DNA of 64,000 nt from the NCBI GenBank assembly GCA_030142905.1, contig JASJOG010000185.1, positions 186,001 to 250,000 of the forward strand. Direction: 5' to 3'. The translations under genes were made by a program, and so were the position numbers. Of this stretch, positions 27,718-42,700 are shown in pieces; position 1 is the first letter of the stretch; the number at the start of each line of letters is the position of its first letter. The notes under the pieces were generated by a model, which saw nothing but the letters and a program-made list of their open reading frames with translations, searched no databases and was not told the origin of the DNA. The DNA is from Heliopora coerulea. Taxonomy: Eukaryota; Cnidaria; Anthozoa; Scleralcyonacea; Helioporidae.

Positions 27718-30700
27718 ATTATAAAATTCGGCGACGCACACTTTCGCCGATGTCGGCGATTTTTAGGACATTGCGTACTGCGGTGTTCTTATTTGTCGTA
27801 AGAATCGTAACAATCGGAATTTACGACAAGTTACCAGCCAAACATAAAAAGGTCGACAAGTTGGCGGCTTTCAATAAAAAATTATTTTTACACGGAAAAC
27901 TCCTCCAGGTGATGGCTTGAGTGAAGATCAAAAGCCAGAAACCACTGGTATGTAAAGAAATAAGAAAAAGAAGATTCTGAGTGCGGCTACATTTGCAGAA
28001 ATGAAAGGAATTCGGTCAAGTCTACTTGGATGTCTTTGTTGGCATCTTTTCCCGGGATTCTGAAGTAATTCACCGGCTGTGAAGTTGCTATTTTCGATTA
28101 GGTTGTGTGTTGAAATGTCTCCGATTGGCGCAAACGATTTTCTCATACATTGTGTAAATTCCCGATTGTCGGAATTGCTTCTGCCGATTCTTACGACGTG
28201 CGTCGGGGGGGCAGCTTGGGAAGCCATAATTTTGTGTTCTCATATATTGTAAGGATCCCTGACAGTCGGGGATAGAGCTCGTCGCCGATTATTTGGACGA
28301 TATGAGAACCAGGCTTAAAGCAACATGATAAGAGGCATGCAGATGCCTGTAGCTGATTCTTTAAATTGCTTATCTAATTTTACCGTATTTTTATAATTTA
28401 GGCCAAACTTTTTTATTTTGGATGAACCGACCAACCATTTAGATATGGAAACTATAGAAGCCTTAGGCAAGTCCCTTTTGAAATTTAAGGTATGTTTCCT
28501 AAGAAGTCTTGAGGTTTTTTTCTCAACATTCAGACAAATTTTTTGCTGAGATATTTCGAACTAATTTTTGACAGTTTGAGATACGTCGAAAGCTCGTCAA
28601 AAACCATGGGTTTTCCTCTTTAGTTTTAGTGAAATTTTTCAACCTCATCGGCTTAAACTGACTCAAATCAGCGCAAAACTAAACTGTTTAGGCTAAATCA
28701 TCATGTTATTGTGAAAGTTTGAGATTCATTAAAAACTGGTATAAAGCAATGGGTTTAACCCCTTTACTTGTCGATCAAATTTTTCACCCTCTAAAATTTA
28801 AAATATTACCTTAAAATTACTCAAATGAATGGAAAAGTAAATTATTTCCGCTAACATTTCGTCTTAACTTTTTGTCGACAGTGTGAGATTCGTCGAAAAA
28901 TGGTGAAAAACCATAGGTTAACCTCTTTACTTTTTGGTGAAATTTCTCGACTTCGAAAACTGTCTCAAATTTTTATCTAAAATCACTCAAATCACTCCAA
29001 AAACAGATTATTTGCTCTAAACCTTTTTTTCTTAAGTTATTTCAAACGTTTTCAATACGTCTCAAAATCACAAAACCCTTTACTTTTTGATGATATTTAT
29101 CGACCTCGAAAAGTGGGTCGAATATTCTTCAAAAATGATTGAAATCACTACAGGACTAGATTTTTTAGCCTAAACCTTCATGTTTTAACTTTATGTGGAA
29201 AGTTTCAGATGGGCCAAAAAATTATCCAAAACCATGAATTAACACTTTTACTTTTTTGTGAAATTTTTCGACCTGGGAAAGTGGGTCCAAATTTTCTTCC
29301 AGAATGATTAAAATCAGTGCAGCACTAGATTCCTTCGCCTGAACCTTTGTGTTTTAACCATATTTCGAAAGTTTCACATGGGTGGAAAAATGGTCAATAA
29401 CCATGGGTTAACCCCTTTACTTTTTCGTGAAATTTTTCGACCTGGCAAAGTGAGTCCAAAGTTCTTTTCAAATGATTGAAATCAGTGCAGGACTAGATTC
29501 CTTCGTTCAAACTTTCGTGTGTTAACCTTATTTCAAAAGTTTGAGATTGGTCGAAAAATGGTCAAAAACCATATATTAGCCCATTATTTTTTTGTTAAAT
29601 GTTTCGACATCGTAAAGTGGGACCAAATTTCTTGTAAAATGATTAAAATCGGTCCTTCACTAGATTCCTTTGCCTAAATCTTCATGTTTTAATCTTTTTT
29701 CGAAAGTTTGAGATTCGTCGAAGAATGGTCAACAATATTCGGTTAACCCCTTTACTTTTTGGTGAAATTTTTCCACTTAAAAAATTACCTCAAACATTAG
29801 TGTAAAGTCCTTCAAATAAGGTTAAAACTATGTTATTCGGCCGACACTTTCAAATTTTGTCCTTATTTAGAAAGTTTGAAATTGTTCGAAAACTCGTTAA
29901 AAACCGTGTGTTAACCCATTTACTATTTTGTGAAATTTTTCCACCTCAAAAATTATCTTAAATATTAATCCAAAGTCCCTAAAATAAGGGGAAAACGATG
30001 TTGTTCTGCCGAAACTTTCATATTTTAGCATTATTTCGAAAGTTTGAAATTGGTCGAGAAATCGTCAAAAACTATGCGTTAACCCCTTTGCTTTTTGGTG
30101 AAATTTTTCGACCTCAAAAATTATCTGAAATATGGGTGTGAAGTCCCTGAGATAAGGGCAAAAGTATGTTATTCGGCCGAAACTTTCATATTTTAGGCTT
30201 ATTTCGAATATTTGAAATTGGTCGAGAAATCTTCAAAAACCATGGGTTAACCCCTTTAATTTTTGGTGAAATTTTTCGACCTCAAAAATTATCTGGAATA
30301 TGGGTATATGAAGTCCCTGAAATAAGGACAAAAGTATGTTATTCGAGCGAAACTTTCATATTGTAGGCTTATTTTGAAAGTTTGAAATTGGTCGAGATAT
30401 CGTCCAAAAACATGGGTTAACCCCTTTACATTTTGGTCAAATTTTGACACCTAAAATTTTCAACGTAATTTCGCTGAAAAACCACTCAAATCACTGCAAA
30501 ACTACTTTCTATGCAATAAACTTTCACATTCTGCTCTTATTTCGAAAGTTGAAAATTGGTCGAAAAATCGTCAAAAACCAAAGGTTAACCCCTTTACATT
30601 TTGGTCAAATTTTGACACCTAAAATTTTCAACGTAATTTCGCTGAAAAACCACTCAAATCACTGCAAAACTACTTTCTATGCAATAAACTTTCACATTCT

Positions 30701-33700
30701 GCTCTTATTTCGAAAGTTGAAAATTGGTCGAAAAATCGTCAAAAACCAAAGGTTAACCCCTTTACACATTTTGGTCAAATTTTGACACCTAAAATTTTCA
30801 ACGTAATTTCGCTGAAAAACCACTCAAATCACTGCAAAACTACTTTCTATGCAATAAACTTTCACATTCTGCTCTTATTTCGAAAGTTGAAAATTGGTCG
30901 AAAAATCGTCAAAAACCAAAGGTTAACCCCTTTACATTTTGGTCAAATTTTGACACCTAAAATTTTCAACGTAATTTCGCTGAAAAACCACTCAAATCAC
31001 TGCAAAACTACTTTCTATGCAATAAACTTTCACATTCTGCTCTTATTTCGAAAGTTGAAAATTGGTCGAAAAATCGTCAAAAACCAAAGGTTAACCCCTT
31101 TACATTTTGGTCAAATTTTGACACCTAAAATTTTCAACGTAATTTCGCTGAAAAACCACTCAAATCACTGCAAAACTACTTTCTATGCAATAAACTTTCA
31201 CATTCTGCTCTTATTTCGAAAGTTGAAAATTGGTCGAAAAATCGTCAAAAACCAAAGGTTAACCCCTTTACATTTTGGTCAAATTTTGACACCTAAAATT
31301 TTCAACGTAATTTCGCTGAAAAACCACTCAAATCACTGCAAAACTACTTTCTATGCAATAAACTTTCACATTCTGCTCTTATTTCGAAAGTTGAAAATTG
31401 GTCGAAAAATCGTCAAAAACCAAAGGTTAACCCCTTTACATTTTGGTCAAATTTTGACACCTAAAATTTTCAACGTAATTTCGCTGAAAAACCACTCAAA
31501 TCACTGCAAAACTACTTTCTATGCAATAAACTTTCACATTCTGCTCTTATTTCGAAAGTTGAAAATTGGTCGAAAAATCGTCAAAAACCAAAGGTTAACC
31601 CCTTTACATTTTGGTCAAATTTTGACACCTAAAATTTTCAACGTAATTTCGCTGAAAAACCACTCAAATCACTGCAAAACTACTTTCTATGCAATAAACT
31701 TTCACATTCTGCTCTTATTTCGAAAGTTGAAAATTGGTCGAAAAATCGTCAAAAACCAAAGGTTAACCCCTTTACATTTTGGTCAAATTTTGACACCTAA
31801 AATTTTCAACGTAATTTCGCTGAAAAACCACTCAAATCACTGCAAAACTACTTTCTATGCAATAAACTTTCACATTCTGCTCTTATTTCGAAAGTTGAAA
31901 ATTGGTCGAAAAATCGTCAAAAACCAAAGGTTAACCCCTTTACATTTTGGTCAAATTTTGACACCTAAAATTTTCAACGTAATTTCGCTGAAAAACCACT
32001 CAAATCACTGCAAAACTACTTTCTATGCAATAAACTTTCACATTCTGCTCTTATTTCGAAAGTTGAAAATTGGTCGAAAAATCGTCAAAAACCAAAGGTT
32101 AACCCCTTTACATTTTGGTCAAATTTTGACACCTAAAATTTTCAACGTAATTTCGCTGAAAAACCACTCAAATCACTGCAAAACTACTTTCTATGCAATA
32201 AACTTTCACATTCTGCTCTTATTTCGAAAGTTGAAAATTGGTCGAAAAATCGTCAAAAACCAAAGGTTAACCCCTTTACATTTTGGTCAAATTTTGACAC
32301 CTAAAATTTTCAACGTAATTTCGCTGAAAAACCACTCAAATCACTGCAAAACTACTTTCTATGCAATAAACTTTCACATTCTGCTCTTATTTCGAAAGTT
32401 GAAAATTGGTCGAAAAATCGTCAAAAACCAAAGGTTAACCCCTTTACATTTTGGTCAAATTTTGACACCTAAAATTTTCAACGTAATTTCGCTGAAAAAC
32501 CACTCAAATCACTGCAAAACTACTTTCTATGCAATAAACTTTCACATTCTGCTCTTATTTCGAAAGTTGAAAATTGGTCGAAAAATCGTCAAAAACCAAA
32601 GGTTAACCCCTTTACATTTTGGTCAAATTTTGACACCTAAAATTTTCAACGTAATTTCGCTGAAAAACCACTCAAATCACTGCAAAACTACTTTCTATGC
32701 AATAAACTTTCACATTCTGCTCTTATTTCGAAAGTTGAAAATTGGTCGAAAAATCGTCAAAAACCAAAGGTTAACCCCTTTACATTTTGGTCAAATTTTG
32801 ACACCTAAAATTTTCAACGTAATTTCGCTGAAAAACCACTCAAATCACTGCAAAACTACTTTCTATGCAATAAACTTTCACATTCTGCTCTTATTTCGAA
32901 AGTTGAAAATTGGTCGAAAAATCGTCAAAAACCAAAGGTTAACCCCTTTACATTTTGGTCAAATTTTGACACCTAAAATTTTCAACGTAATTTCGCTGAA
33001 AAACCACTCAAATCACTGCAAAACTACTTTCTATGCAATAAACTTTCACATTCTGCTCTTATTTCGAAAGTTGAAAATTGGTCGAAAAATCGTCAAAAAC
33101 CAAAGGTTAACCCCTTTACATTTTGGTCAAATTTTGACACCTAAAATTTTCAACGTAATTTCGCTGAAAAACCACTCAAATCACTGCAAAACTACTTTCT
33201 ATGCAATAAACTTTCACATTCTGCTCTTATTTCGAAAGTTGAAAATTGGTCGAAAAATCGTCAAAAACCAAAGGTTAACCCCTTTACATTTTGGTCAAAT
33301 TTTGACACCTAAAATTTTCAACGTAATTTCGCTGAAAAACCACTCAAATCACTGCAAAACTACTTTCTATGCAATAAACTTTCACATTCTGCTCTTATTT
33401 CGAAAGTTGAAAATTGGTCGAAAAATCGTCAAAAACCAAAGGTTAACCCCTTTACATTTTGGTCAAATTTTGACACCTAAAATTTTCAACGTAATTTCGC
33501 TGAAAAACCACTCAAATCACTGCAAAACTACTTTCTATGCAATAAACTTTCACATTCTGCTCTTATTTCGAAAGTTGAAAATTGGTCGAAAAATCGTCAA
33601 AAACCAAAGGTTAACCCCTTTACATTTTGGTCAAATTTTGACACCTAAAATTTTCAACGTAATTTCGCTGAAAAACCACTCAAATCACTGCAAAACTACT

Positions 33701-36700
33701 TTCTATGCAATAAACTTTCACATTCTGCTCTTATTTCGAAAGTTGAAAATTGGTCGAAAAATCGTCAAAAACCAAAGGTTAACCCCTTTACATTTTGGTC
33801 AAATTTTGACACCTAAAATTTTCAACGTAATTTCGCTGAAAAACCACTCAAATCACTGCAAAACTACTTTCTATGCAATAAACTTTCACATTCTGCTCTT
33901 ATTTCGAAAGTTGAAAATTGGTCGAAAAATCGTCAAAAACCAAAGGTTAACCCCTTTACATTTTGGTCAAATTTTGACACCTAAAATTTTCAACGTAATT
34001 TCGCTGAAAAACCACTCAAATCACTGCAAAACTACTTTCTATGCAATAAACTTTCACATTCTGCTCTTATTTCGAAAGTTGAAAATTGGTCGAAAAATCG
34101 TCAAAAACCAAAGGTTAACCCCTTTACATTTTGGTCAAATTTTGACACCTAAAATTTTCAACGTAATTTCGCTGAAAAACCACTCAAATCACTGCAAAAC
34201 TACTTTCTATGCAATAAACTTTCACATTCTGCTCTTATTTCGAAAGTTGAAAATTGGTCGAAAAATCGTCAAAAACCAAAGGTTAACCCCTTTACATTTT
34301 GGTCAAATTTTGACACCTAAAATTTTCAACGTAATTTCGCTGAAAAACCACTCAAATCACTGCAAAACTACTTTCTATGCAATAAACTTTCACATTCTGC
34401 TCTTATTTCGAAAGTTGAAAATTGGTCGAAAAATCGTCAAAAACCAAAGGTTAACCCCTTTACATTTTGGTCAAATTTTGACACCTAAAATTTTCAACGT
34501 AATTTCGCTGAAAAACCACTCAAATCACTGCAAAACTACTTTCTATGCAATAAACTTTCACATTCTGCTCTTATTTCGAAAGTTGAAAATTGGTCGAAAA
34601 ATCGTCAAAAACCAAAGGTTAACCCCTTTACATTTTGGTCAAATTTTGACACCTAAAATTTTCAACGTAATTTCGCTGAAAAACCACTCAAATCACTGCA
34701 AAACTACTTTCTATGCAATAAACTTTCACATTCTGCTCTTATTTCGAAAGTTGAAAATTGGTCGAAAAATCGTCAAAAACCAAAGGTTAACCCCTTTACA
34801 TTTTGGTCAAATTTTGACACCTAAAATTTTCAACGTAATTTCGCTGAAAAACCACTCAAATCACTGCAAAACTACTTTCTATGCAATAAACTTTCACATT
34901 CTGCTCTTATTTCGAAAGTTGAAAATTGGTCGAAAAATCGTCAAAAACCAAAGGTTAACCCCTTTACATTTTGGTCAAATTTTGACACCTAAAATTTTCA
35001 ACGTAATTTCGCTGAAAAACCACTCAAATCACTGCAAAACTACTTTCTATGCAATAAACTTTCACATTCTGCTCTTATTTCGAAAGTTGAAAATTGGTCG
35101 AAAAATCGTCAAAAACCAAAGGTTAACCCCTTTACATTTTGGTCAAATTTTGACACCTAAAATTTTCAACGTAATTTCGCTGAAAAACCACTCAAATCAC
35201 TGCAAAACTACTTTCTATGCAATAAACTTTCACATTCTGCTCTTATTTCGAAAGTTGAAAATTGGTCGAAAAATCGTCAAAAACCAAAGGTTAACCCCTT
35301 TACATTTTGGTCAAATTTTGACACCTAAAATTTTCAACGTAATTTCGCTGAAAAACCACTCAAATCACTGCAAAACTACTTTCTATGCAATAAACTTTCA
35401 CATTCTGCTCTTATTTCGAAAGTTGAAAATTGGTCGAAAAATCGTCAAAAACCAAAGGTTAACCCCTTTACATTTTGGTCAAATTTTGACACCTAAAATT
35501 TTCAACGTAATTTCGCTGAAAAACCACTCAAATCACTGCAAAACTACTTTCTATGCAATAAACTTTCACATTCTGCTCTTATTTCGAAAGTTGAAAATTG
35601 GTCGAAAAATCGTCAAAAACCAAAGGTTAACCCCTTTACATTTTGGTCAAATTTTGACACCTAAAATTTTCAACGTAATTTCGCTCAAAAACCACTCAAA
35701 TCACTGCAAAACTACTTTCTATGCAATAAACTTTCACATTCTACTCTTATTTCGAAAGTTGAAAATTGGTCGAAAAATCGTCAAAAACCAAAGGTTAACC
35801 CCTTTACATTTTGGTTAAATTTTTACACCTAAAATTTTCAACGTAATTTCGCTCAAAAACCGCTCAAATCACTGCAAAACTACTTTCTATGCAATAAACT
35901 TTCACATTCTGCTCTTATTTCGAAAGTTGAAAATTGGTCGAAAAATCGTCAAAAACCAAAGGTTAACCCCTTTACATTTTGGTCAAATTTTGACACCTAA
36001 AATTTTCAACGTAATTTCGCTCAAAAACCACTGAAATTACTGGAAAACTACTTTCTATGCAATAAACTTTCACATTCTGCTCTTATTTCGAAAGTTGAAA
36101 ATTGGTCGAAAAATCGTCAAAAACCAAAGGTTAACCCCTTTACATTTTGGTCAAATTTTGACACCTAAAATTTTCAACGTAATTTCGTTCAAAAACCACT
36201 GAAATCACTGCAAAACTACTTTCTATGTAATAAACTTTCACATTCTGCTCTTATTTCGAAAGTTGAAAATTGGTCGAAAAATCGTCAAAAACCAAAGGTT
36301 AACCCCTTTACATTTTGGTCAAATTTTTCCACCTAAAATTTTCAACGTAATTTCGCTCAAAAACCGCTCAAATCACTGCAAAACTACTTTCTATGCAATA
36401 AACTTTCACATTCTGCTCTTATTTCGAAAGTTGAAAATTGGTCGAAAAATCGTCAAAAACCAATGGTTAACCCCTTTACATTTTGGTCAAATTTTTACAC
36501 CTAAAATTTTCAACGTAATTTCGCTCAAAAACCGCTCAAATCACTGCAAAACTACTTTCTATGCAATAAACTTTCACATTCTGCTCTTATTTCGAAAGTT
36601 GAAAATTGGTCGAAAAATCGTCAAAAACCAAAGGTTAACCCCTTTACATTTTGGTCAAATTTTTACACCTAAAATTTTCAACGTAATTTCGCTCAAAAAC

Positions 36701-39700
36701 CGCTCAAATCACTGCAAAACTACTTTCTATGCAATAAACTTTCACATTCTGCTCTTATTTCGAAAGTTGAAAATTGGTCGAAAAATCGTCAAAAACCAAA
36801 GGTTAACCCCTTTACATTTTGGTCAAATTTTTACACCTAAAATTTTCAACGTAATTTCGCTCAAAAACCGCTCAAATCACTGCAAAACTACTTTCTATGC
36901 AATAAACTTTCACATTCTGCTCTTATTTCGAAAGTTGAAAATTGGTCGAAAAATCGTCAAAAACCAAAGGTTAACCCCTTTACATTTTGGTCAAATTTTT
37001 ACACCTAAAATTTTCAACGTAATTTCGCTCTAAAACCGCTCAAATCACTGCAAAACTACTTTCTATGCAATGAACTTTCACATTCTGCTCTTATTTCGAA
37101 AGTTGAAAATTGGTCGAAAAATCGTCAAAAACCAAAGGTTAACCCCTTTACATTTTGGTCAAATTTTTACACCTAAAATTTTCAACGTAATTTCGCTCAA
37201 AAACCGCTCAAATCACTGCAAAACTACTTTCTATGCAATAAACTTTCACATTCTGCTCTTATTTCGAAAGTTGAAAATTGGTCGAAAAATCGTCAAAAAC
37301 CAAAGGTTAACCCCTTTACATTTTGGTCAAATTTTTACACCTAAAATTTTCAACGTAATTTCGCTCAAAAACCGCTCAAATCACTGCAAAACTACTTTCT
37401 ATGCAATAAACTTTCACATTCTGCTCTTATTTCGAAAGTTGAAAATTGGTCGAAAAATCGTCAAAAACCAAAGGTTAACCCCTTTACATTTTGGTCAAAT
37501 TTTAACACCTAAAATTTTCAACGTAATTTCGCTGAAAAACCACTCAAATCACTGCAAAACTACTTTCTATGCAATAAACTTTCACATTCTGCTCTTATTT
37601 CGAAAGTTGAAAATTGGTCGAAAAATCGTCAAAAACCAAAGGTTAACCCCTTTACATTTTGGTCAAATTTTTACACCTAAAATTTTCAACGTAATTTCGC
37701 TCAAAAACCGCTCAAATCACTGCAAAACTACTTTCTATGCAATAAACTTTCACATTCTGCTCTTATTTCGAAAGTTGAAAATTGGTCGAAAAATCGTCAA
37801 AAACCAAAGGTTAACCCCTTTACATTTTGGTCAAATTTTTACACCTAAAATTTTCAACGTAATTTCGCTGAAAAACCGCTCAAATCACTGCAAAACTACT
37901 TTCTATGCAATAAACTTTCACATTCTGCTCTTATTTCGAAAGTTGAAAATTGGTCGAAAAATCGTCAAAAACCAAAGGTTAACCCCTTTACATTTTGGTC
38001 AAATTTTGACACCTAAAATTTTCAACGTAATTTCGCTCAAAAACCACTGAAATTACTGCAAAACTACTTTCTATGCAATAAACTTTCACATTCTGCTCTT
38101 ATTTCGAAAGTTGAAAATTGGTCGAAAAATCGTCAAAAACCAAAGGTTAACCCCTTTACATTTTGGTCAAATTTTGACACCTAAAATTTTCAACGTAATT
38201 TCGTTCAAAAACCACTGAAATCACTGCAAAACTACTTTCTATGTAATAAACTTTCACATTCTGCTCTTATTTCGAAAGTTGAAAATATGTCGAAAAATCG
38301 TCAAAAACCAAAGGTTAACCCCTTTACATTTTGGTCAAATTTTTACACCTAAAATTTTCAACGTAATTTCGCTCAAAAACCGCTCAAATCACTGCAAAAC
38401 TACTTTCTATGCAATAAACTTTCACATTCTGCTCTTATTTCGAAAGTTGAAAATTGGTCGAAAAATCGTCAAAAACCAATGGTTAACCCCTTTACATTTT
38501 GGTCAAATTTTTACACCTAAAATTTTCAACGTAATTTCGCTCAAAAACCGCTCAAATCACTGCAAAACTACTTTCTATGCAATAAACTTTCACATTCTGC
38601 TCTTATTTCGAAAGTTGAAAATTGGTCGAAAAATCGTCAAAAACCAAAGGTTAACCCCTTTACATTTTGGTCAAATTTTTACACCTAAAATTTTCAACGT
38701 AATTTCGCTCAAAAACCGCTCAAATCACTGCAAAACTACTTTCTATGCAATAAACTTTCACATTCTGCTCTTATTTCGAAAGTTGAAAATTGGTCGAAAA
38801 ATCGTCAAAAACCAAAGGTTAACCCCTTTACATTTTGGTCAAATTTTTACACCTAAAATTTTCAACGTAATTTCGCTCAAAAACCGCTCAAATCACTGCA
38901 AAACTACTTTCTATGCAATAAACTTTCACATTCTGCTCTTATTTCGAAAGTTGAAAATTGGTCGAAAAATCGTCAAAAACCAAAGGTTAACCCCTTTACA
39001 TTTTGGTCAAATTTTTACACCTAAAATTTTCAACGTAATTTCGCTCTAAAACCGCTCAAATCACTGCAAAACTACTTTCTATGCAATGAACTTTCACATT
39101 CTGCTCTTATTTCGAAAGTTGAAAATTGGTCGAAAAATCGTCAAAAACCAAAGGTTAACCCCTTTACATTTTGGTCAAATTTTTACACCTAAAATTTTCA
39201 ACGTAATTTCGCTCAAAAACCGCTCAAATCACTGCAAAACTACTTTCTATGCAATAAACTTTCACATTCTGCTCTTATTTCGAAAGTTGAAAATTGGTCG
39301 AAAAATCGTCAAAAACCAAAGGTTAACCCCTTTACATTTTGGTCAAATTTTTACACCTAAAATTTTCAACGTAATTTCGCTCAAAAACCGCTCAAATCAC
39401 TGCAAAACTACTTTCTATGCAATAAACTTTCACATTCTGCTCTTATTTCGAAAGTTGAAAATTGGTCGAAAAATCGTCAAAAACCAAAGGTTAACCCCTT
39501 TACATTTTGGTCAAATTTTAACACCTAAAATTTTCAACGTAATTTCGCTGAAAAACCACTCAAATCACTGCAAAACTACTTTCTATGCAATAAACTTTCA
39601 CATTCTGCTCTTATTTCGAAAGTTGAAAATTGGTCGAAAAATCGTCAAAAACCAAAGGTTAACCCCTTTACATTTTGGTCAAATTTTGACACCTAAAATT

Positions 39701-42700
39701 TTCAACGTAATTTCGCTCAAAAACCACTCAAATCACTGCAAAACTACTTTCTATGCAATAAACTTTCACATTCTGCTCTTATTTCGAAAGTTGAAAATTG
39801 GTCGAAAAATCGTCAAAAACCAAAGGTTAACCCCTTTACATTTTGGTCAAATTTTTACACCTAAAATTTTCAACGTAATTTCGCTGAAAAACCGCTCAAA
39901 TCACTGCAAAACTACTTTCTATGCAATAAACTTTCACATTCTGCTCTTATTTCGAAAGTTGAAAATTGGTCGAAAAATCGTCAAAAACCAAAGGTTAACC
40001 CCTTTACATTTTGGTCAAATTTTTACACCTAAAATTTTCAACGTAATTTCGCTCAAAAACCGCTCAAATCACTGCAAAACTACTTTCTATGCAATAAACT
40101 TTCACATTCTGCTCTTATTTCGAAAGTTGAAAATTGGTCGAAAAATCGTCAAAAACCAAAGGTTAACCCCTTTACATTTTGGTCAAATTTTGACACCTAA
40201 AATTTTCAACGTAATTTCGCTCAAAAACCACTCAAATCACTGCAAAACTACTTTCTATGCAATAAACTTTCACATTCTGCTCTTATTTCGAAAGTTGAAA
40301 ATTGGTCGAAAAATCGTCAAAAACCAAAGGTTAACCCCTTTACATTTTGGTCAAATTTTGACACCTAAAATTTTCAACGTAATTTCGCTCAAAAACCACT
40401 GAAATTACTGCAAAACTACTTTCTATGCAATAAACTTTCACATTCTGCTCTTATTTCGAAAGTTGAAAATTGGTCGAAAAATCGTCAAAAACCAAAGGTT
40501 AACCCCTTTACATTTTGGTCAAATTTTGACACCTAAAATTTTCAACGTAATTTCGTTCAAAAACCACTGAAATCACTGCAAAACTACTTTCTATGTAATA
40601 AACTTTCACATTCTGCTCTTATTTCGAAAGTTGAAAATTGGTCGAAAAATCGTCAAAAACCAAAGGTTAACCCCTTTACATTTTGGTCAAATTTTTACAC
40701 CTAAAATTTTCAACGTAATTTCGCTCAAAAACCGCTCAAATCACTGCAAAACTACTTTCTATGCAATAAACTTTCACATTCTGCTCTTATTTCGAAAGTT
40801 GAAAATTGGTCGAAAAATCGTCAAAAACCAAAGGTTAACCCCTTTACATTTTGGTGAAATTTTGACACCTAAAATTTTCAACGTAATTTCGCTCAAAAAC
40901 CACTCAAATCACTGCAAAACTACTTTCTATGCAATAAACTTTCACATTCTACTCTTATTTCGAAAGTTGAAAATTGGTCGAAAAATCGTCAAAAACCAAA
41001 GGTTAACCCCTTTACATTTTGGTTAAATTTTTACACCTAAAATTTTCAACGTAATTTCGCTCAAAAACCGCTCAAATCACTGCAAAACTACTTTCTATGC
41101 AATAAACTTTCACATTCTGCTCTTATTTCGAAAGTTGAAAATTGGTCGAAAAATCGTCAAAAACCAAAGGTTAACCCCTTTACATTTTGGTCAAATTTTG
41201 ACACCTAAAATTTTCAACGTAATTTCGCTCAAAAACCACTGAAATTACTGCAAAACTACTTTCTATGCAATAAACTTTCACATTCTGCTCTTATTTCGAA
41301 AGTTGAAAATTGGTCGAAAAATCGTCAAAAACCAAAGGTTAACCCCTTTACATTTTGGTCAAATTTTGACACCTAAAATTTTCAACGTAATTTCGTTCAA
41401 AAACCACTGAAATCACTGCAAAACTACTTTCTATGTAATAAACTTTCACATTCTGCTCTTATTTCGAAAGTTGAAAATTGGTCGAAAAATCGTCAAAAAC
41501 CAAAGGTTAACCCCTTTACATTTTGGTCAAATTTTTACACCTAAAATTTTCAACGTAATTTCGCTCAAAAACCGCTCAAATCACTGCAAAACTACTTTCT
41601 ATGCAATAAACTTTCACATTCTGCTCTTATTTCGAAAGTTGAAAATTGGTCGAAAAATCGTCAAAAACCAATGGTTAACCCCTTTACATTTTGGTCAAAT
41701 TTTTACACCTAAAATTTTCAACGTAATTTCGCTCAAAAACCGCTCAAATCACTGCAAAACTACTTTCTATGCAATAAACTTTCACATTCTGCTCTTATTT
41801 CGAAAGTTGAAAATTGGTCGAAAAATCGTCAAAAACCAAAGGTTAACCCCTTTACATTTTGGTCAAATTTTTACACCTAAAATTTTCAACGTAATTTCGC
41901 TCAAAAACCGCTCAAATCACTGCAAAACTACTTTCTATGCAATAAACTTTCACATTCTGCTCTTATTTCGAAAGTTGAAAATTGGTCGAAAAATCGTCAA
42001 AAACCAAAGGTTAACCCCTTTACATTTTGGTCAAATTTTTACACCTAAAATTTTCAACGTAATTTCGCTCAAAAACCGCTCAAATCACTGCAAAACTACT
42101 TTCTATGCAATAAACTTTCACATTCTGCTCTTATTTCGAAAGTTGAAAATTGGTCGAAAAATCGTCAAAAACCAAAGGTTAACCCCTTTACATTTTGGTC
42201 AAATTTTTACACCTAAAATTTTCAACGTAATTTCGCTCTAAAACCGCTCAAATCACTGCAAAACTACTTTCTATGCAATGAACTTTCACATTCTGCTCTT
42301 ATTTCGAAAGTTGAAAATTGGTCGAAAAATCGTCAAAAACCAAAGGTTAACCCCTTTACATTTTGGTCAAATTTTTACACCTAAAATTTTCAACGTAATT
42401 TCGCTCAAAAACCGCTCAAATCACTGCAAAACTACTTTCTATGCAATAAACTTTCACATTCTGCTCTTATTTCGAAAGTTGAAAATTGGTCGAAAAATCG
42501 TCAAAAACCAAAGGTTAACCCCTTTACATTTTGGTCAAATTTTTACACCTAAAATTTTCAACGTAATTTCGCTCAAAAACCGCTCAAATCACTGCAAAAC
42601 TACTTTCTATGCAATAAACTTTCACATTCTGCTCTTATTTCGAAAGTTGAAAATTGGTCGAAAAATCGTCAAAAACCAAAGGTTAACCCCTTTACATTTT

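Noticed and set aside
27505..27920. Poly-Asn and poly-Tyr open frames
   Set aside because: They translate the (ATT)n microsatellites on either strand.
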